Part shown: one piece after another, positions 37,701 through 46,830 of the stretch | Numbering within the stretch: the first letter of the stretch is position 1 | Layout: each line of letters starts with the position of its first letter | Assembly (NCBI RefSeq): GCF_947623445.1 | Contig: NC_135241.1 | Coordinates: 20,276,501 to 20,340,500, forward strand | Length of the DNA: 64,000 bases | Direction of reading: 5' to 3' | DNA from: Clavelina lepadiformis | Lineage: Eukaryota > Chordata > Ascidiacea > Aplousobranchia > Clavelinidae | Translations under genes and position numbers: made by a program | Notes under the pieces: model-generated | Databases searched by the model: none | The model's input: the letters and a program-made list of their open reading frames with translations, nothing else | Told to the model about the DNA's origin: nothing

Positions 37701-40700
37701 TTTGTTTAAACTTTAATAAAGTGTTTCGTCATCGTACACTTAAACGGTCATGTACCTAAATTGTTTCAGTTTCAGTGCAGTCTGACAGCGATTGCAATAT
37801 AACACAGCACTGTATCTTGCGTTATCGATGGCTTGAGAATAAGTATTCAGTGCCAAATCAAATTCTTTTTGCTGAAATTGTTGATTGCCAGCTATCCTCA
37901 ATATCGTAGCTTTACCCTATTGACATTTAAAATAAGAAAATTTTCTTTAATACAAAATCAGATCCACATTAAAACGCTACAGAAATGATTTTCTGTATCT
38001 TACCGATTCATGATAGAGCTGGTTTCGAGCTTTAATGACGTCTTGTCCTTCCAACAATGCTCGCGTCATTGTCTCCGAAAGGGCTCGGCCAACAAGAAGT
38101 GCAGCAAAAACCTTTCGTTCGTAAGATTTTGCAAATGCATACATGCTCATATCGAGCGATTTGTCGGGTTTCTCATCAGACGAATAATTCATTGAAATAT
38201 CGGATAAAGAATCACTGTAATACAGGTGGAAGGGTCTATGCATTGTTGCATGATTATAAAAAATACGGGTATTGCGTGCCTACCTTAATCCAAAGGTCAG
38301 AATAAGTTGGTCAAGTAAAAATTTTAAATATACTAATTTCTTGAATTTTATTCAATACAATGCTATTTCCCAAAGAAACACAAATTCTTGAAAATTATCC
38401 TAACACATCGGAATTATTATCAAATAAATTTTATGATGCAATCTTTCGTATGTTAGGATTATTCCAGGGTATGGATATTTAGGTATTCTTAAAAATAGAT
38501 TGTGCCAAGAATTAAGAGAAAACAAAAAATGCTCACCAAATCTGTTTTATCTGCTCCTGGCCTCTGGCTACGTTCAAGGCTCTGGTGAGGCTGGACTCTT
38601 CATACTAAAAAAGTGTAAGATTTCAATGTCTTTAACTCAGAAACAAGTGCTTACAAATGGTAAAAAATATTTCTAGTTTTACTGAAGGTAAAACCTAACT
38701 TATATTAGAAAAACAGTAAGTGTTTCTATTTTTTTGGCATTCTAACAAATGATTTCATGACATATTGAGGGAACAAACACAGTGTTGATAACCAATTTTG
38801 GCCACTACCTGCTTTTGTTAGGTCATCATCACGAATCGGCAGTCATAAGATTAAAATAGATCAACAAAGTGTGAGCAAAATTATTTCAAACAGTAAAATA
38901 GCTCGAACCACAACAGGCATGAGAATATAAAGAGACATTTTCTTTTATTCCATTATAGTGAGCCATGTAACACTAGCCAGCCATTTATAATGAAACGGAA
39001 GTACAGAAACATTACACCAGTTTTATTTTGATAGAAAAGTTTGATCTTTGCAAAACATACAACAGGTAGAACAATTTATTTGCCAAATATACAATCTAGT
39101 TTACCAATTGATTGGTTTACAAACCAACACAAAGTTGTTTGCATAACTATAAACCTATTGTTTGAAATATGGTAGTGTAGGGTGAGACACAAAGGCATAA
39201 AAGCAAGAACACTATCATTAATAACTGCTTTGATTGCTACAAGTAATTTGAAAAGCTTGGTTCCAGACGCCAACTTTGAATAACTACATTTCCTAAAAAT
39301 TTAAGGGTATTTGAGACAATTTTTTTGAGAAAATATCATTGCGAGTTTACTCATTCTTGGCTTTCTCCTGAAGTCAGTTCTTTAGCCAAATATCAAAAAC
39401 AATGTATCTGTTAGTGTTTCCATCTGTAGGTTTTTCATGAAATAATTTCCTTGTGACGACGCAGTTGATAAAATCAATCTCTTGAATTATATTGGAAAAC
39501 ACAAGTACCAGGAAGCTAAGAAGACGTTCTACTAAGAAAATTGTGCAACCAACAAAGGCACAGCTTGTGGTCCATAGCAACCTGGTACTTATGTGGGGTT
39601 TGCAAAAACGCCTCCTCTTTATGTACTTAAATGTTTTAAAAAGGTTTCATTCAGGCCAAGAACGTTTAGAAAACATGTGGTTAGCAGTGAAATATATCTT
39701 ATTTTTTCTAGAAAACTATAACTGGCAGTTAACGTGTAAAAGATTGGTTCGCTTCAAAAACAGGGTAAGAACTACCAATATAAACAACGTCACTTACCAT
39801 TTCGACCTGATTAATGAACTCAAGTAGGCCAATCAAATGATAACGATATTTGCCCAATTCCTGCATTTTGCTGTGGGCAGCGAAAAGCATTTTAATTACG
39901 ATTATTTGATGTTCTGCCAGATAACCTTGTTGTAAGTGTTCGCTTCTTGCTCTGTATATATATATATAATTCATTTTTAGAAATTTTTAGAATTAAAGTT
40001 AGTGTCTTTCCTTCTTCTATTAAACTATTCCCCATCCAAATTTGAAAACCATTAACAACATTCTAGCTAGCAAACCTATGTAGAGTCTTTAAAGTAAAAC
40101 TTACTCTTCTGGATCGCATTTTAATTCAATCATCTTCAGCCTGGATGCCCAACCCAGCCACTTTGGCGAGAGAGCAATTTGTGAGAACAAGAAGTCGGAC
40201 ATGAGGAGAACAAAAGAAATGTGAGTGACCTCTTCCTTGTAATCTTCTGATTTTCCAAGCCACAAGTCCACCAACTTCACTAAAATATTGCACGGAGATG
40301 ATGTGTAAAAAAGCAACAAAAAAAGCAGCAAGGAAAAAAGCAAGTATTGTGGATTTTAAGTCAATTTAACTGAGTTAAATCTAACGAAAACTGATCAAGC
40401 ATAAACCAACATTTCATTACAGCATAATTGCATTTTACGGGCTAAGGGTCATAAACATTTTTTATTGCTTATGGAAACACAGAAGGCTCACCAATTTCAT
40501 GAGCTTGTTTTATTGTGCGATGAGGTTTACTTGTTTGTGATGCAGCTCTCTGGTCAAGTATAGCTTTCAGTGGCTTGGCTGACTAAATATCAAATAGCAA
40601 TGCACTTTAAGAGGTCATGTAGCTCTTGATAAAACAATTACATGCTGTCTGGAATGACTTTTCTAGTGTTATATAATATAGGGTTGATATGCTTATACAG

Positions 40701-40874
40701 AGTTGGCAAATTATACTCATCAGCATGAAAGTATGAATAAATTATGTTACAACATACATCACTGAGAACATAAACATCGCCATTTGGCCCTTGCATACAT
40801 TCAGAGTTACGTACATCATCTGTTTGAGATTTGCTGCTCACAGGCGACGTCTCTTCCTCATCCATCCCAAGCAT
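7989..40874 (-). CDS. TTC3: TTC3-like E3 ubiquitin ligase (TPR + zinc + coiled coil + RING-H2), 43 exons
   Basis: Orthologue of vertebrate TTC3, a cytoplasmic RING E3 ligase reported to target phosphorylated AKT. I joined 43 exons with GT-AG borders; coding length is 5373 nt, exactly in frame, giving about 1790 residues (human about 2025). Order: helical N-terminus (1-270), TPRs (273-389), Lys-rich linker (390-533), second helical/TPR-like region (534-700), Cys-rich zinc region (720-824), basic linker, charged middle, coiled coil (about 1270-1500), poly-Pro (1532-1560), a conserved helical motif NNSLTGLSLDDIVQ (about 1640) and RING-H2 (about 1728-1775). The first ATG used is at 40874; the ATG at 40913 is also in frame, and a further 5' exon is possible. 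A GPCR gene on the other strand sits in the largest intron. The exon-by-exon match to human TTC3 order is the main evidence. Confidence 0.88.
10364..10384 (+). repeat. GGT/CCA trinucleotide repeat inside a TTC3 exon
   Basis: A short GGT run on the + strand reads as consecutive CCA (proline) codons on the coding strand of TTC3 exon 37. It makes the poly-proline tract that precedes the C-terminal helix, and its length may vary between alleles. Confidence 0.7.
10982..14966 (-). CDS. TTC3: TTC3 exons 23-35: charged middle and coiled coil
   Basis: Exons: 14966-14917, 14763-14630, 14439-14320, 14189-14043, 13785-13692, 13601-13536, 13462-13147, 13074-13012, 12401-12355, 12274-12152, 12020-11805, 11566-11381, 11185-10982. 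Exons 25-27 match a conserved TTC3 segment: APFLIPEELRSEIKSFEENF, then YFEHFFEQNGPF, LLPEEMQIIVNKNGIIPFL. Exon 29 is a Pro/Ser-rich region of unknown role. Exons 32-35 are a continuous heptad-rich coiled coil (for example LVNEKELLETRLEEINDKF and ERERLLELL-type repeats), matching the long coiled coil ahead of the human RING. The intron between exons 30 and 31 is mostly filled by a MITE (12519-12980). Phases agree throughout. Confidence 0.83.
12519..12980. mobile_element. 462-bp MITE with 21-bp perfect inverted ends and TA target duplication
   Basis: The left end begins CCGTATTTACTTGATTGTAA and the right end is its exact reverse complement (12960-12980), 21 bases in all. Both sides are flanked by TA (12517-12518 and 12981-12982), as in Tc1/mariner/pogo-type insertions. 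Inside are repeated copies of a GATTGTAAGCCGC word, including two units of about 50 bp containing GTGTTAAAAATTTAATGT. There is no open frame for a transposase, so it is non-autonomous. It lies in the intron between TTC3 exons 30 and 31 and makes up about three quarters of that 610-bp intron. Confidence 0.88.
15052..18656 (-). CDS. TTC3: TTC3 exons 13-22: second helical region and Cys-rich zinc region
   Basis: Exons: 18656-18594, 18120-18064, 17357-17175, 16984-16785, 16598-16513, 16356-16148, 15965-15864, 15657-15565, 15408-15235, 15091-15052. Exons 15-17 (KASVALMIRDYQMAYQMYSF, MAYYAVSKAQYLLN, NNFPVLKWPG) match the second helical region of TTC3, including the human LPGVLTWP stretch. Exons 18-20 hold the zinc region: RPDAVCSFKRCG, FVRIICTWNCASAFHYKCW and RSCKTDGCMGNICRIVMF, with the same cysteine and histidine spacing as human DAICCYQKCHG, SCCQYCKIEFHMNCW and TPDCEGVISKIIIF. 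Exon 21 is a highly basic helix. This Cys-rich block is the most diagnostic part of the gene after the RING. Confidence 0.88.
18657..27197. other. TTC3 intron 12, part before the nested receptor
   Basis: About 8.5 kb of intron with no exon that I can support on either strand. Short open frames (for example 19974-20201, 21309-21545, 24836-25066) have no domain or splice context. The right end should contain the promoter of the receptor gene that starts at 27198. Confidence 0.5.
27198..33344 (+). CDS. Class A (rhodopsin-like) orphan GPCR, nine coding exons, nested in a TTC3 intron
   Basis: Plasma-membrane 7-TM receptor of unknown ligand. Exons: 27198-27353, 28359-28494, 29738-29913, 30198-30325, 30563-31580, about 31707-31857, 32017-32220, 32445-32587, 32706-33344; about 916 residues. 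TM1 27-48; TM2 60-83 with D69 (2.50); TM3 about 116-138 ending SVERC (R140, 3.50) instead of DRY; TM4 with W168; TM5 332-358 with P346; TM6 679-702 with CWLP; TM7 with NPIVY (732-736). Odd points: H115 stands where the TM3 cysteine should be; the second extracellular loop is about 150 residues, acidic and tyrosine-rich; the third intracellular loop is about 320 residues; the C-terminus ESVI looks like a class I PDZ ligand. The start of exon 6 is uncertain (31692 or 31707). AATAAA at 33795-33800. Confidence 0.85.
28495..29737. other. Receptor gene intron 2
   Basis: 1.2 kb intron between TM2 and the TM3 exon. The open frame 28696-29163 (-) overlaps 28808-29083 (+) and has no recognisable domain or splice signals. 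Nothing else seen. Confidence 0.5.
33795..33800 (+). terminator. Poly(A) signal of the nested receptor
   Basis: AATAAA about 450 bases past the receptor stop codon, following a T-rich run at about 33755-33780. It marks the likely 3' end, about 440 bases before TTC3 exon 12 on the other strand, so the receptor transcript fits wholly inside the TTC3 intron. Confidence 0.65.
34238..40874 (-). CDS. TTC3: TTC3 exons 1-12: N-terminal helices, TPRs, basic linker
   Basis: Exons (minus strand, 5' to 3'): 40874-40758, 40582-40492, 40279-40105, 39951-39798, 38604-38537, 38214-38004, 37916-37756, 36056-35866, 35635-35529, 34894-34852, 34735-34644, 34306-34238. All joins keep frame. Exons 7-8 carry the canonical TPRs: GNQQFQQKEFDLALNTYSQA, then LYCNRCQTALKLKQF and GYRAIALNPWWGKAYYRHAE, corresponding to the human TPR block. 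Exons 9-12 encode a lysine-rich, low-complexity linker (KKAKKSKKGKKKKSE). Exons 2-4 (for example VKLVDLWLGK and HLIGLLEFINQ) align loosely with the poorly conserved human N-terminus. The weakest points are the start and the exon 4 to exon 5 junction, where a small exon could be missing. Confidence 0.8.
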
Positions 40875-41714
40875 TTGTTTTAAATCACACACAAGTATGA
40901 CCCTGCATGACATTTCGGAATGTAAATAAGCAGCAGCGAAAAATATCACAATGCAATCGTGGAATTACAACCACAGTTTTATGTAATAAGCACCTAATAA
41001 CAAGCATAGAGTGCACTGAAAGATCATTTTGGTTGTAATTCATCTTTGGGTTATAGAGATCAGGCCTTAAAAGGTCGAAAAGGAAAAACATATCACGGAC
41101 AAAGAATTATTACAATATTTAAGCTTGGTGATTTGTAACTACACTTACATGATAATTTGTGGTTTTTGTTTTATACACACCTAGTTTGAGTTTGAGTTAA
41201 CTATGCTACTATGTAACATTAGCTAAATTAAAAGGTACAAGGAAGTATGCTGTACAATTGGAAGATAACAATTTTATTAATATTTAACTAACGGAACTCT
41301 GCCATTGTTCATACATAAATAGGTAGATAGTTAACATTATCCTAAACATAAGCCATTTTGTTAATATGTATCGCTGACAAGCCACCAGTAGGGAAAGACC
41401 CAAGGTGATTCAACGGCAGAACTTTTAGCTATTCTGTTGAAGGGCATGTGACTCAAGCGAAAATTGGTAAGCTGATTGCTTTCAATTACAAAGTGGTTTG
41501 GACAAAAGTTGTAGCACAAATGGGTTGTATGATATATCATACTCAAATTACAAACAAGCCCCAATGCAATGAAACTGAAGTGTGTACGTACAAGTTGTAA
41601 CAAGTACATCCAACAAACATTTAATATAACATATACTTAAGTGACAACACTTTTAAACTTTCACACATGATTATTATTCATCATGCAGACAAGAATTAAT
41701 AAAGAAAAAAGAGT

Positions 41715-42290
41715 TTATTGCGTTGTTGAATTTAGTTCATTCAGCTCACGGTTTATTTCCTGCAACTCATCATCAAGTAATTTCTCTCGTTCAATTTTTT
41801 GAAGCTGTGTTTTCTCCAATTTCTCACCAGCCTTTAGACGAGTTTTAAGATTTTGAATATCAATTTTCTTCTTCTGCAACTTGTGCAACTTTTTCTCTAG
41901 AACTTGTGTGTGACTCTCTCTCAGAGTAGGAATTTCTTTACAGATACGTTCAAGTTTTGGAGATGGTTCTTTGGAAACAACAACATTTGTAGTTGCGTTT
42001 ACAATGTGTTCTAGCTGTTCAGCTGAAACTTTAGAGTCGACACCAGCAGCAGCATCTTGTAGTAACCAAATGTTTTGTCTCAAAATATTTACAGTAGTGT
42101 GATCTTTCTCTGCTTTTGCTTTATCCATCTGCATTCGTAGAATATCTAATGGATTGTTGTTACAAAACCTGCTGTTAGAACTTGCATAGCTTTCCACGCT
42201 GTTTTGTTTAGCTTGTCGCTCCTTAGCTCTTATCCTTTGCTGCTTTCGCTTCGCACCTTTGCTGATTTCATGCTTACATTTTTCACTCAT
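41715..42290 (-). CDS. Uncharacterised intronless coiled-coil protein, eIF2A/PYM-like C-terminal helix
   Basis: A 191-residue product starting at a true ATG. Residues 1-30 are very basic (KGAKRKQQRIRAKERQAKQ), suggesting nuclear or RNA contact. The middle is helical (LDILRMQMDKAKAEKDH). The C-terminus (about 130-190) is a strong coiled coil with KKKIDIQNLKTRLKAGEKLE followed by KTQLQKIEREKLLDDELQEI. This pattern resembles the C-terminal coil of eIF2A and PYM, and also part of caprin, but I cannot assign an orthologue. It lies head to tail about 800 bp upstream of TTC3. AATAAA (41714-41719, minus) overlaps the stop codon, so the 3' UTR must be very short. The bias and poly(A) signal argue for a real gene. 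Confidence 0.7.
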   Translation of the reverse strand: MSEKCKHEISKGAKRKQQRIRAKERQAKQNSVESYASSNSRFCNNNPLDILRMQMDKAKAEKDHTTVNILRQNIWLLQDAAAGVDSKVSAEQLEHIVNATTNVVVSKEPSPKLERICKEIPTLRESHTQVLEKKLHKLQKKKIDIQNLKTRLKAGEKLEKTQLQKIEREKLLDDELQEINRELNELNSTTQ

Positions 42291-44930
42291 TTTTAAACAG
42301 TAAAATAATTAACTTAAATTTCACTATAAACTGAAAGAAAAAGCTACTTAGTGTAAAACAGCAGATTGAAACCAGTACACAGTTTACAGGTTGTCACTTA
42401 TAAGCCTAGATAACTTGCTTTAAGCTGTTGAAGTCATGTAGTATTATAGTACAGGCAGTCAAACTTCTCCCCACTGTGGTGGACTCCCACAGGAAACAAT
42501 CTGTGAGATTCAAACAACCTTATTCTTCATATTTCTGATACAACTATGTTACTCAAGAGCGGACGAAATTTTCCCAAAAAAAAACATCAAACCTTAAATT
42601 TATCATGTAGCAACTGCCTTATTCCCTTGAGTGATTACTAAGTGTTTGCTCTGGCTACAATACAACCAAAACCAACTAACTAACAGTAACAACAACCAAA
42701 TATAGGTAAATGCCACTCTAGTTAAATATGAAAAGCACTACAAACACTTTACACTGGCTGCAATTGATATCTGGGTTTTGACAAACATGAAAAGTTCCCA
42801 CTACAATTTCTATCTCCCTTTAGAACAGCAAATAGTGCATTCTAATTTATGAGTAGGCCTGCATCTAAAACAATGGTCATAATAAACTCTGATAATAAAA
42901 CAATGATTTGAAAAAACCTGGATGGAAGGTTCCCAAACAGTGCCTTACTCAATAATTCCAGGGGCTTCTCCGCTTCCAACACATTTGTTTGATTTTGCTT
43001 TATAAGCACAACAAAACCAAGTGTGTACTCATATAAATAGTGCTAACTGCTAACCATAATACATGAATAGGGTACTATTTATACTACTATTTAAGTAAAA
43101 TAAGTTTGTTCATCACACAGGCTACTTTCATCTTCATCTTCAAAACTTCAATTCGGTTCATGTCACTAACTGCTATTTAAAATGACATTCACATAACAGC
43201 ATATGACATGGTTTGAGAATATTTATCTTCGGACTGAGGGAAGTTTTTGCACAACTTAAACTCGACAATGATTTCTCATAGCTCACGACACAGTTAGTCA
43301 GTCGCGACAGGCTTGTCTTTGTGCAACTTTCAACAGTCATACACTTTTTATTTGCTTTTTGTTTTCATATCACAATTCCCAAAAAATGGAACTAGAGTAA
43401 GCGTCGTCAACAAATGCTGATCTATAATGAAGATGGCATCTCTAATGATATTTATTGTCATATTACAACTTATATAATATTTTGTGTATTTTGTCTACTG
43501 TGTAGTCAATTTGCATACTGATATACGCAATAAGCTGCATACAAACAACACAGTGCATAGCATCTTTTACCAACAACTTTGCACAAAACAATGTCAAAAC
43601 TACTGAATTATGTATCAAAACCAAAACTTTCTTATATATTACACATATAACATTGATATCGAAAAACTGATTACGCTATGTTATTTTCATGTATGAGCAC
43701 AGTCAGAATTACAAAATGTCAAAAGTACAAAATTCAAAATCACCTTGGCGACTCAATTTTGATTGATTTTGTGCAACGACCTTCAATAAACTAGACTTCA
43801 AATTGTAAAATAGACTGAAGAAAACTTTTGTGGAACAACTTGTTGCAGATCAGGTAATCCAGTGTGCAGTTAAATCTGGTAGTTATAAAGGATAAAATTT
43901 TGACAAATAGCCTAAAAAACTATCCTATAACAAAAATTTAAAAATAAAACTTGGTGCTTTTGTCTGCTCTTACACACACCTTAAATGCACCAATGAAGCC
44001 TATGAAAAACCATATTGAGTGCACTAATGCCAAACTCTGCAGTTGAGTGCAGGCTTCGTTTAAATATACTATGTTAAAAAACATGTTGTATAACAATAAA
44101 AAACAATTTTTAAAGTATTTGTAATGCTTCATTCCATGTGCTATATGCTGAAGTGAGAATTCTAAGTGCATGTTCATTCAGCATCAATGCAAGGCAACTG
44201 TGTTAAATTCATTAAGCTATCGTTGCATTTTATGCAAATCCATAATATAATTGGCCGACTGTTGCCTACATCAGCAGACTTCAATCATCAGGTCACGAAA
44301 GGTTGCTACAGGGTCATGAGAATACAATCAAAATGGTGGTCCTTGGCCAACAACGAATGGTTAATCTTTATAAAATTTTATGTTTTGTTTCACTAGTATC
44401 ATAGGCAAATACTATATTGCAAAAACAACTATACAAGAGGGTAAAGTATTTAAAAGCAAATCTGGCATTATGGTAGGACACCCCCAGTTAATTTGGAGTA
44501 GACAACTAGTTAGCAATCACACGTTAAAATAACTTTTGGGGTGGTCAATGAACACACGAGACTTTTAAAAACTGGTCGCGACGGTCACGTAGGTGGCCAT
44601 TAATGCGCGTCCCTATTTCATAAATGAAGCCCAGTGCAAACTATTACATTCATCTGTTTGTGTATCTATCAATGTCATATCTATGCTACAAATATTCCTG
44701 AAAATGGTGCAAAAGAGTAAGAACAAAACTGTGCAGACAGTAATCGATCAATTACGGTGTGCAATTTGATGTAATGATATAACAAAGACACAGTATCATG
44801 ATCTTACAAAAGCATGTGAGCGGATCACTCGTTACAATTCAATTACCAGTGTTACAATAGGGCAGGCGAGAGGCAATAAAGTTTCTTTGCATGCACAATG
44901 AGCAAGAACCAACTTTGCTATAGAAATAAT

Positions 44931-45036
44931 GGATCTAGTATACAAATGCACAACCAACACAGGATACCTTTGTATACTAGGCTACATCCTTTATCTACTC
45001 AAATTGTGACCCATCTGGTTGTGCACTTGTATACTA
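44931..45036 (-). mobile_element. Short inverted-repeat MITE, family B, copy 1
   Basis: The left end reads TCTAGTATACAAATGCACAA and the right end is nearly its reverse complement (TTGTGCACTTGTATACTA). The inside matches, in reverse, the other three copies near 51.0, 59.8 and 60.5 kb, including the CACAATTTGAGTAG core. About 105 bp with no coding capacity. Confidence 0.75.
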
Positions 45037-46729
45037 AACACGAAATTTTTTGGTAGAAGTTAGATAAGAACAAATGAAAACACTAGTAATACAGTAGTAC
45101 AAAGACAGCTACAGCAAACGAGAGAAAAGTAAGTTTTAACCGTTAGACAAACAATTATCAACAAATGGGAAGAAAGCGGCAAAGTCCTGAAGGCTTACAA
45201 TGTGTCAATTACAGTGGTGCCACTACGATGGAAGGGTAGTGTAGCCACTAAACTCCAATTTTTTACATTTGAATCCTTTCGTTTTAGACCTATGAACGTA
45301 TGATGTCAAATTCAGTTATTCATTGGTAGACTGGGGTAGGTCGAGTCTTTGGGTAACCACACATTTTTTATTTGATTATTTTATATTGCCCGAAAATAGC
45401 CCTAATAGCCTATGACTATTAACAATGCCAAACTGCTATAGCCCATCGTACGCTCACACGTTTTATTTTATAAACAGTTCAAGTTTGATTTCCCATTGAA
45501 ATTCCCAAGCACTCGGCTAATTCAAACCGTAAAATACTTTGCATTCCTCATACTAATGGTGGCGGTTAGCGTTAGCGCCAATTGTCACACAGCGGTGCCA
45601 TTGTGCGCTTTACCTTTAATAAGTTGTCCTATGACTTTCGGTACATGCTCATCAATTGTAAGTCAGTTAAAAATGCAAGATATTTTTGTCATGCACTTAA
45701 GTTATACCTATTTTGTCACCTATAAGCAGGGTTGCCATGCGTTCCTTATTTCTAAGATTTGTCCTTACAGTTCTTTGAAGGTCAGTTTCTTACAAAATAT
45801 TTTTGTCTTATTTTTGGGGCAGAGGTTCCCAATATGGGCATTTCGACACCTTTAGTATACCATTTTGTACCAAAGAGATACTAAAATAAGGAACATGCAA
45901 ATAGTGTCTCTTTTTTTCTTTTTTTAAGGAACATTGATGGCCTTCTCTTGTTGTGCACTGTTTAAGATAGTACGTAGCCTATTTATTCTTCTTTCGTTTC
46001 TTAGTCGTACTTATTTTTGAGTTCAGACGGATAGAAACCCTGCCAATCTCCGAGACCTCCAATTTTTAGTTGATCCTAACCAAAGTTTATCAAAAAACTA
46101 CTAACTTAATTCAAACACTGATATCATGCACATGGAGTTCGCATAGTGACATCATAATTTTTACCACATATAGTACATCATAGCGATGTCTATTTGGTTG
46201 ATTGTTTCATTCCTCTGTCTGTTTGCGTCAGTTAACTTTGTTCTATTTGACTTATAGGGAAGCGCATCCTTCTCTGTCGGCATAGATCGCAGACAAACAT
46301 TGCTAGCAGCATAAAACTCAGCTAAAACGTTTATGGTGCAAACAGACAAAACGATGTAACATTGTCGGTGACGTGGTATACCGACAGCACAAGCGTTCAC
46401 AAGCAAAACACTTGTGAAGAACTCTAATGTTAATTAATTGCGAGCAATGTGACGAGAATTGCGGGACTTCAAAAAAAGAATGCTATGTCGTACGTCTGTG
46501 CGGTGCAAAATAATCAAAACCACATCATAATTGACGGCATTTTTGAGACGTCTTTGGCACACGACACGTTTTTGGCAATAACTGCTTTAATAACAAAAGG
46601 TGCTCAGGTGGTGAATTAATTTTTTTATGAACCAACGATTTTTTATTCTGGTTCTTTGATTTTTTTTATAGTATTTCCCCTAGTTTAAAACTGTCTACCA
46701 AGTCCATTGAGCAGGAACAGGTGTCGTTA

Positions 46730-46830
46730 ATGCCTTCCCCAACGCCCCGCTGGGTATCGAACACTGAATTTAAGCCGCATTTATTAAGAGAACTAGCGCT
46801 TGAACTAATCGGCTACATGAGCCGACAACA
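46730..46830 (-). repeat. tRNA-like SINE fragment
   Basis: On the minus strand an A-box-like TAGCCGATTAGTTCAAG (46800-46815) is followed about 35 bases later by a B-box-like GTGTTCGATACCC (46752-46764), the spacing of a tRNA promoter. The left part resembles a Leu/Ser-type tRNA head (GCCGA-GTGGTTAAGGCGCT pattern). It does not fold into an intact tRNA, so I read it as a tRNA-derived SINE. Confidence 0.5.

Noticed and set aside
39340..39382. Possible mini-exon of TTC3 on the minus strand (reads EKAKNE between an acceptor and a donor)
   Set aside because: Its 17-nt length would break the frame between exons 4 and 5, which join cleanly without it.
45496..45855. 119-codon open frame with a hydrophobic start
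   Set aside because: AT-rich, no homology I recognise, poor codon pattern late in the frame and no poly(A) or splice context.
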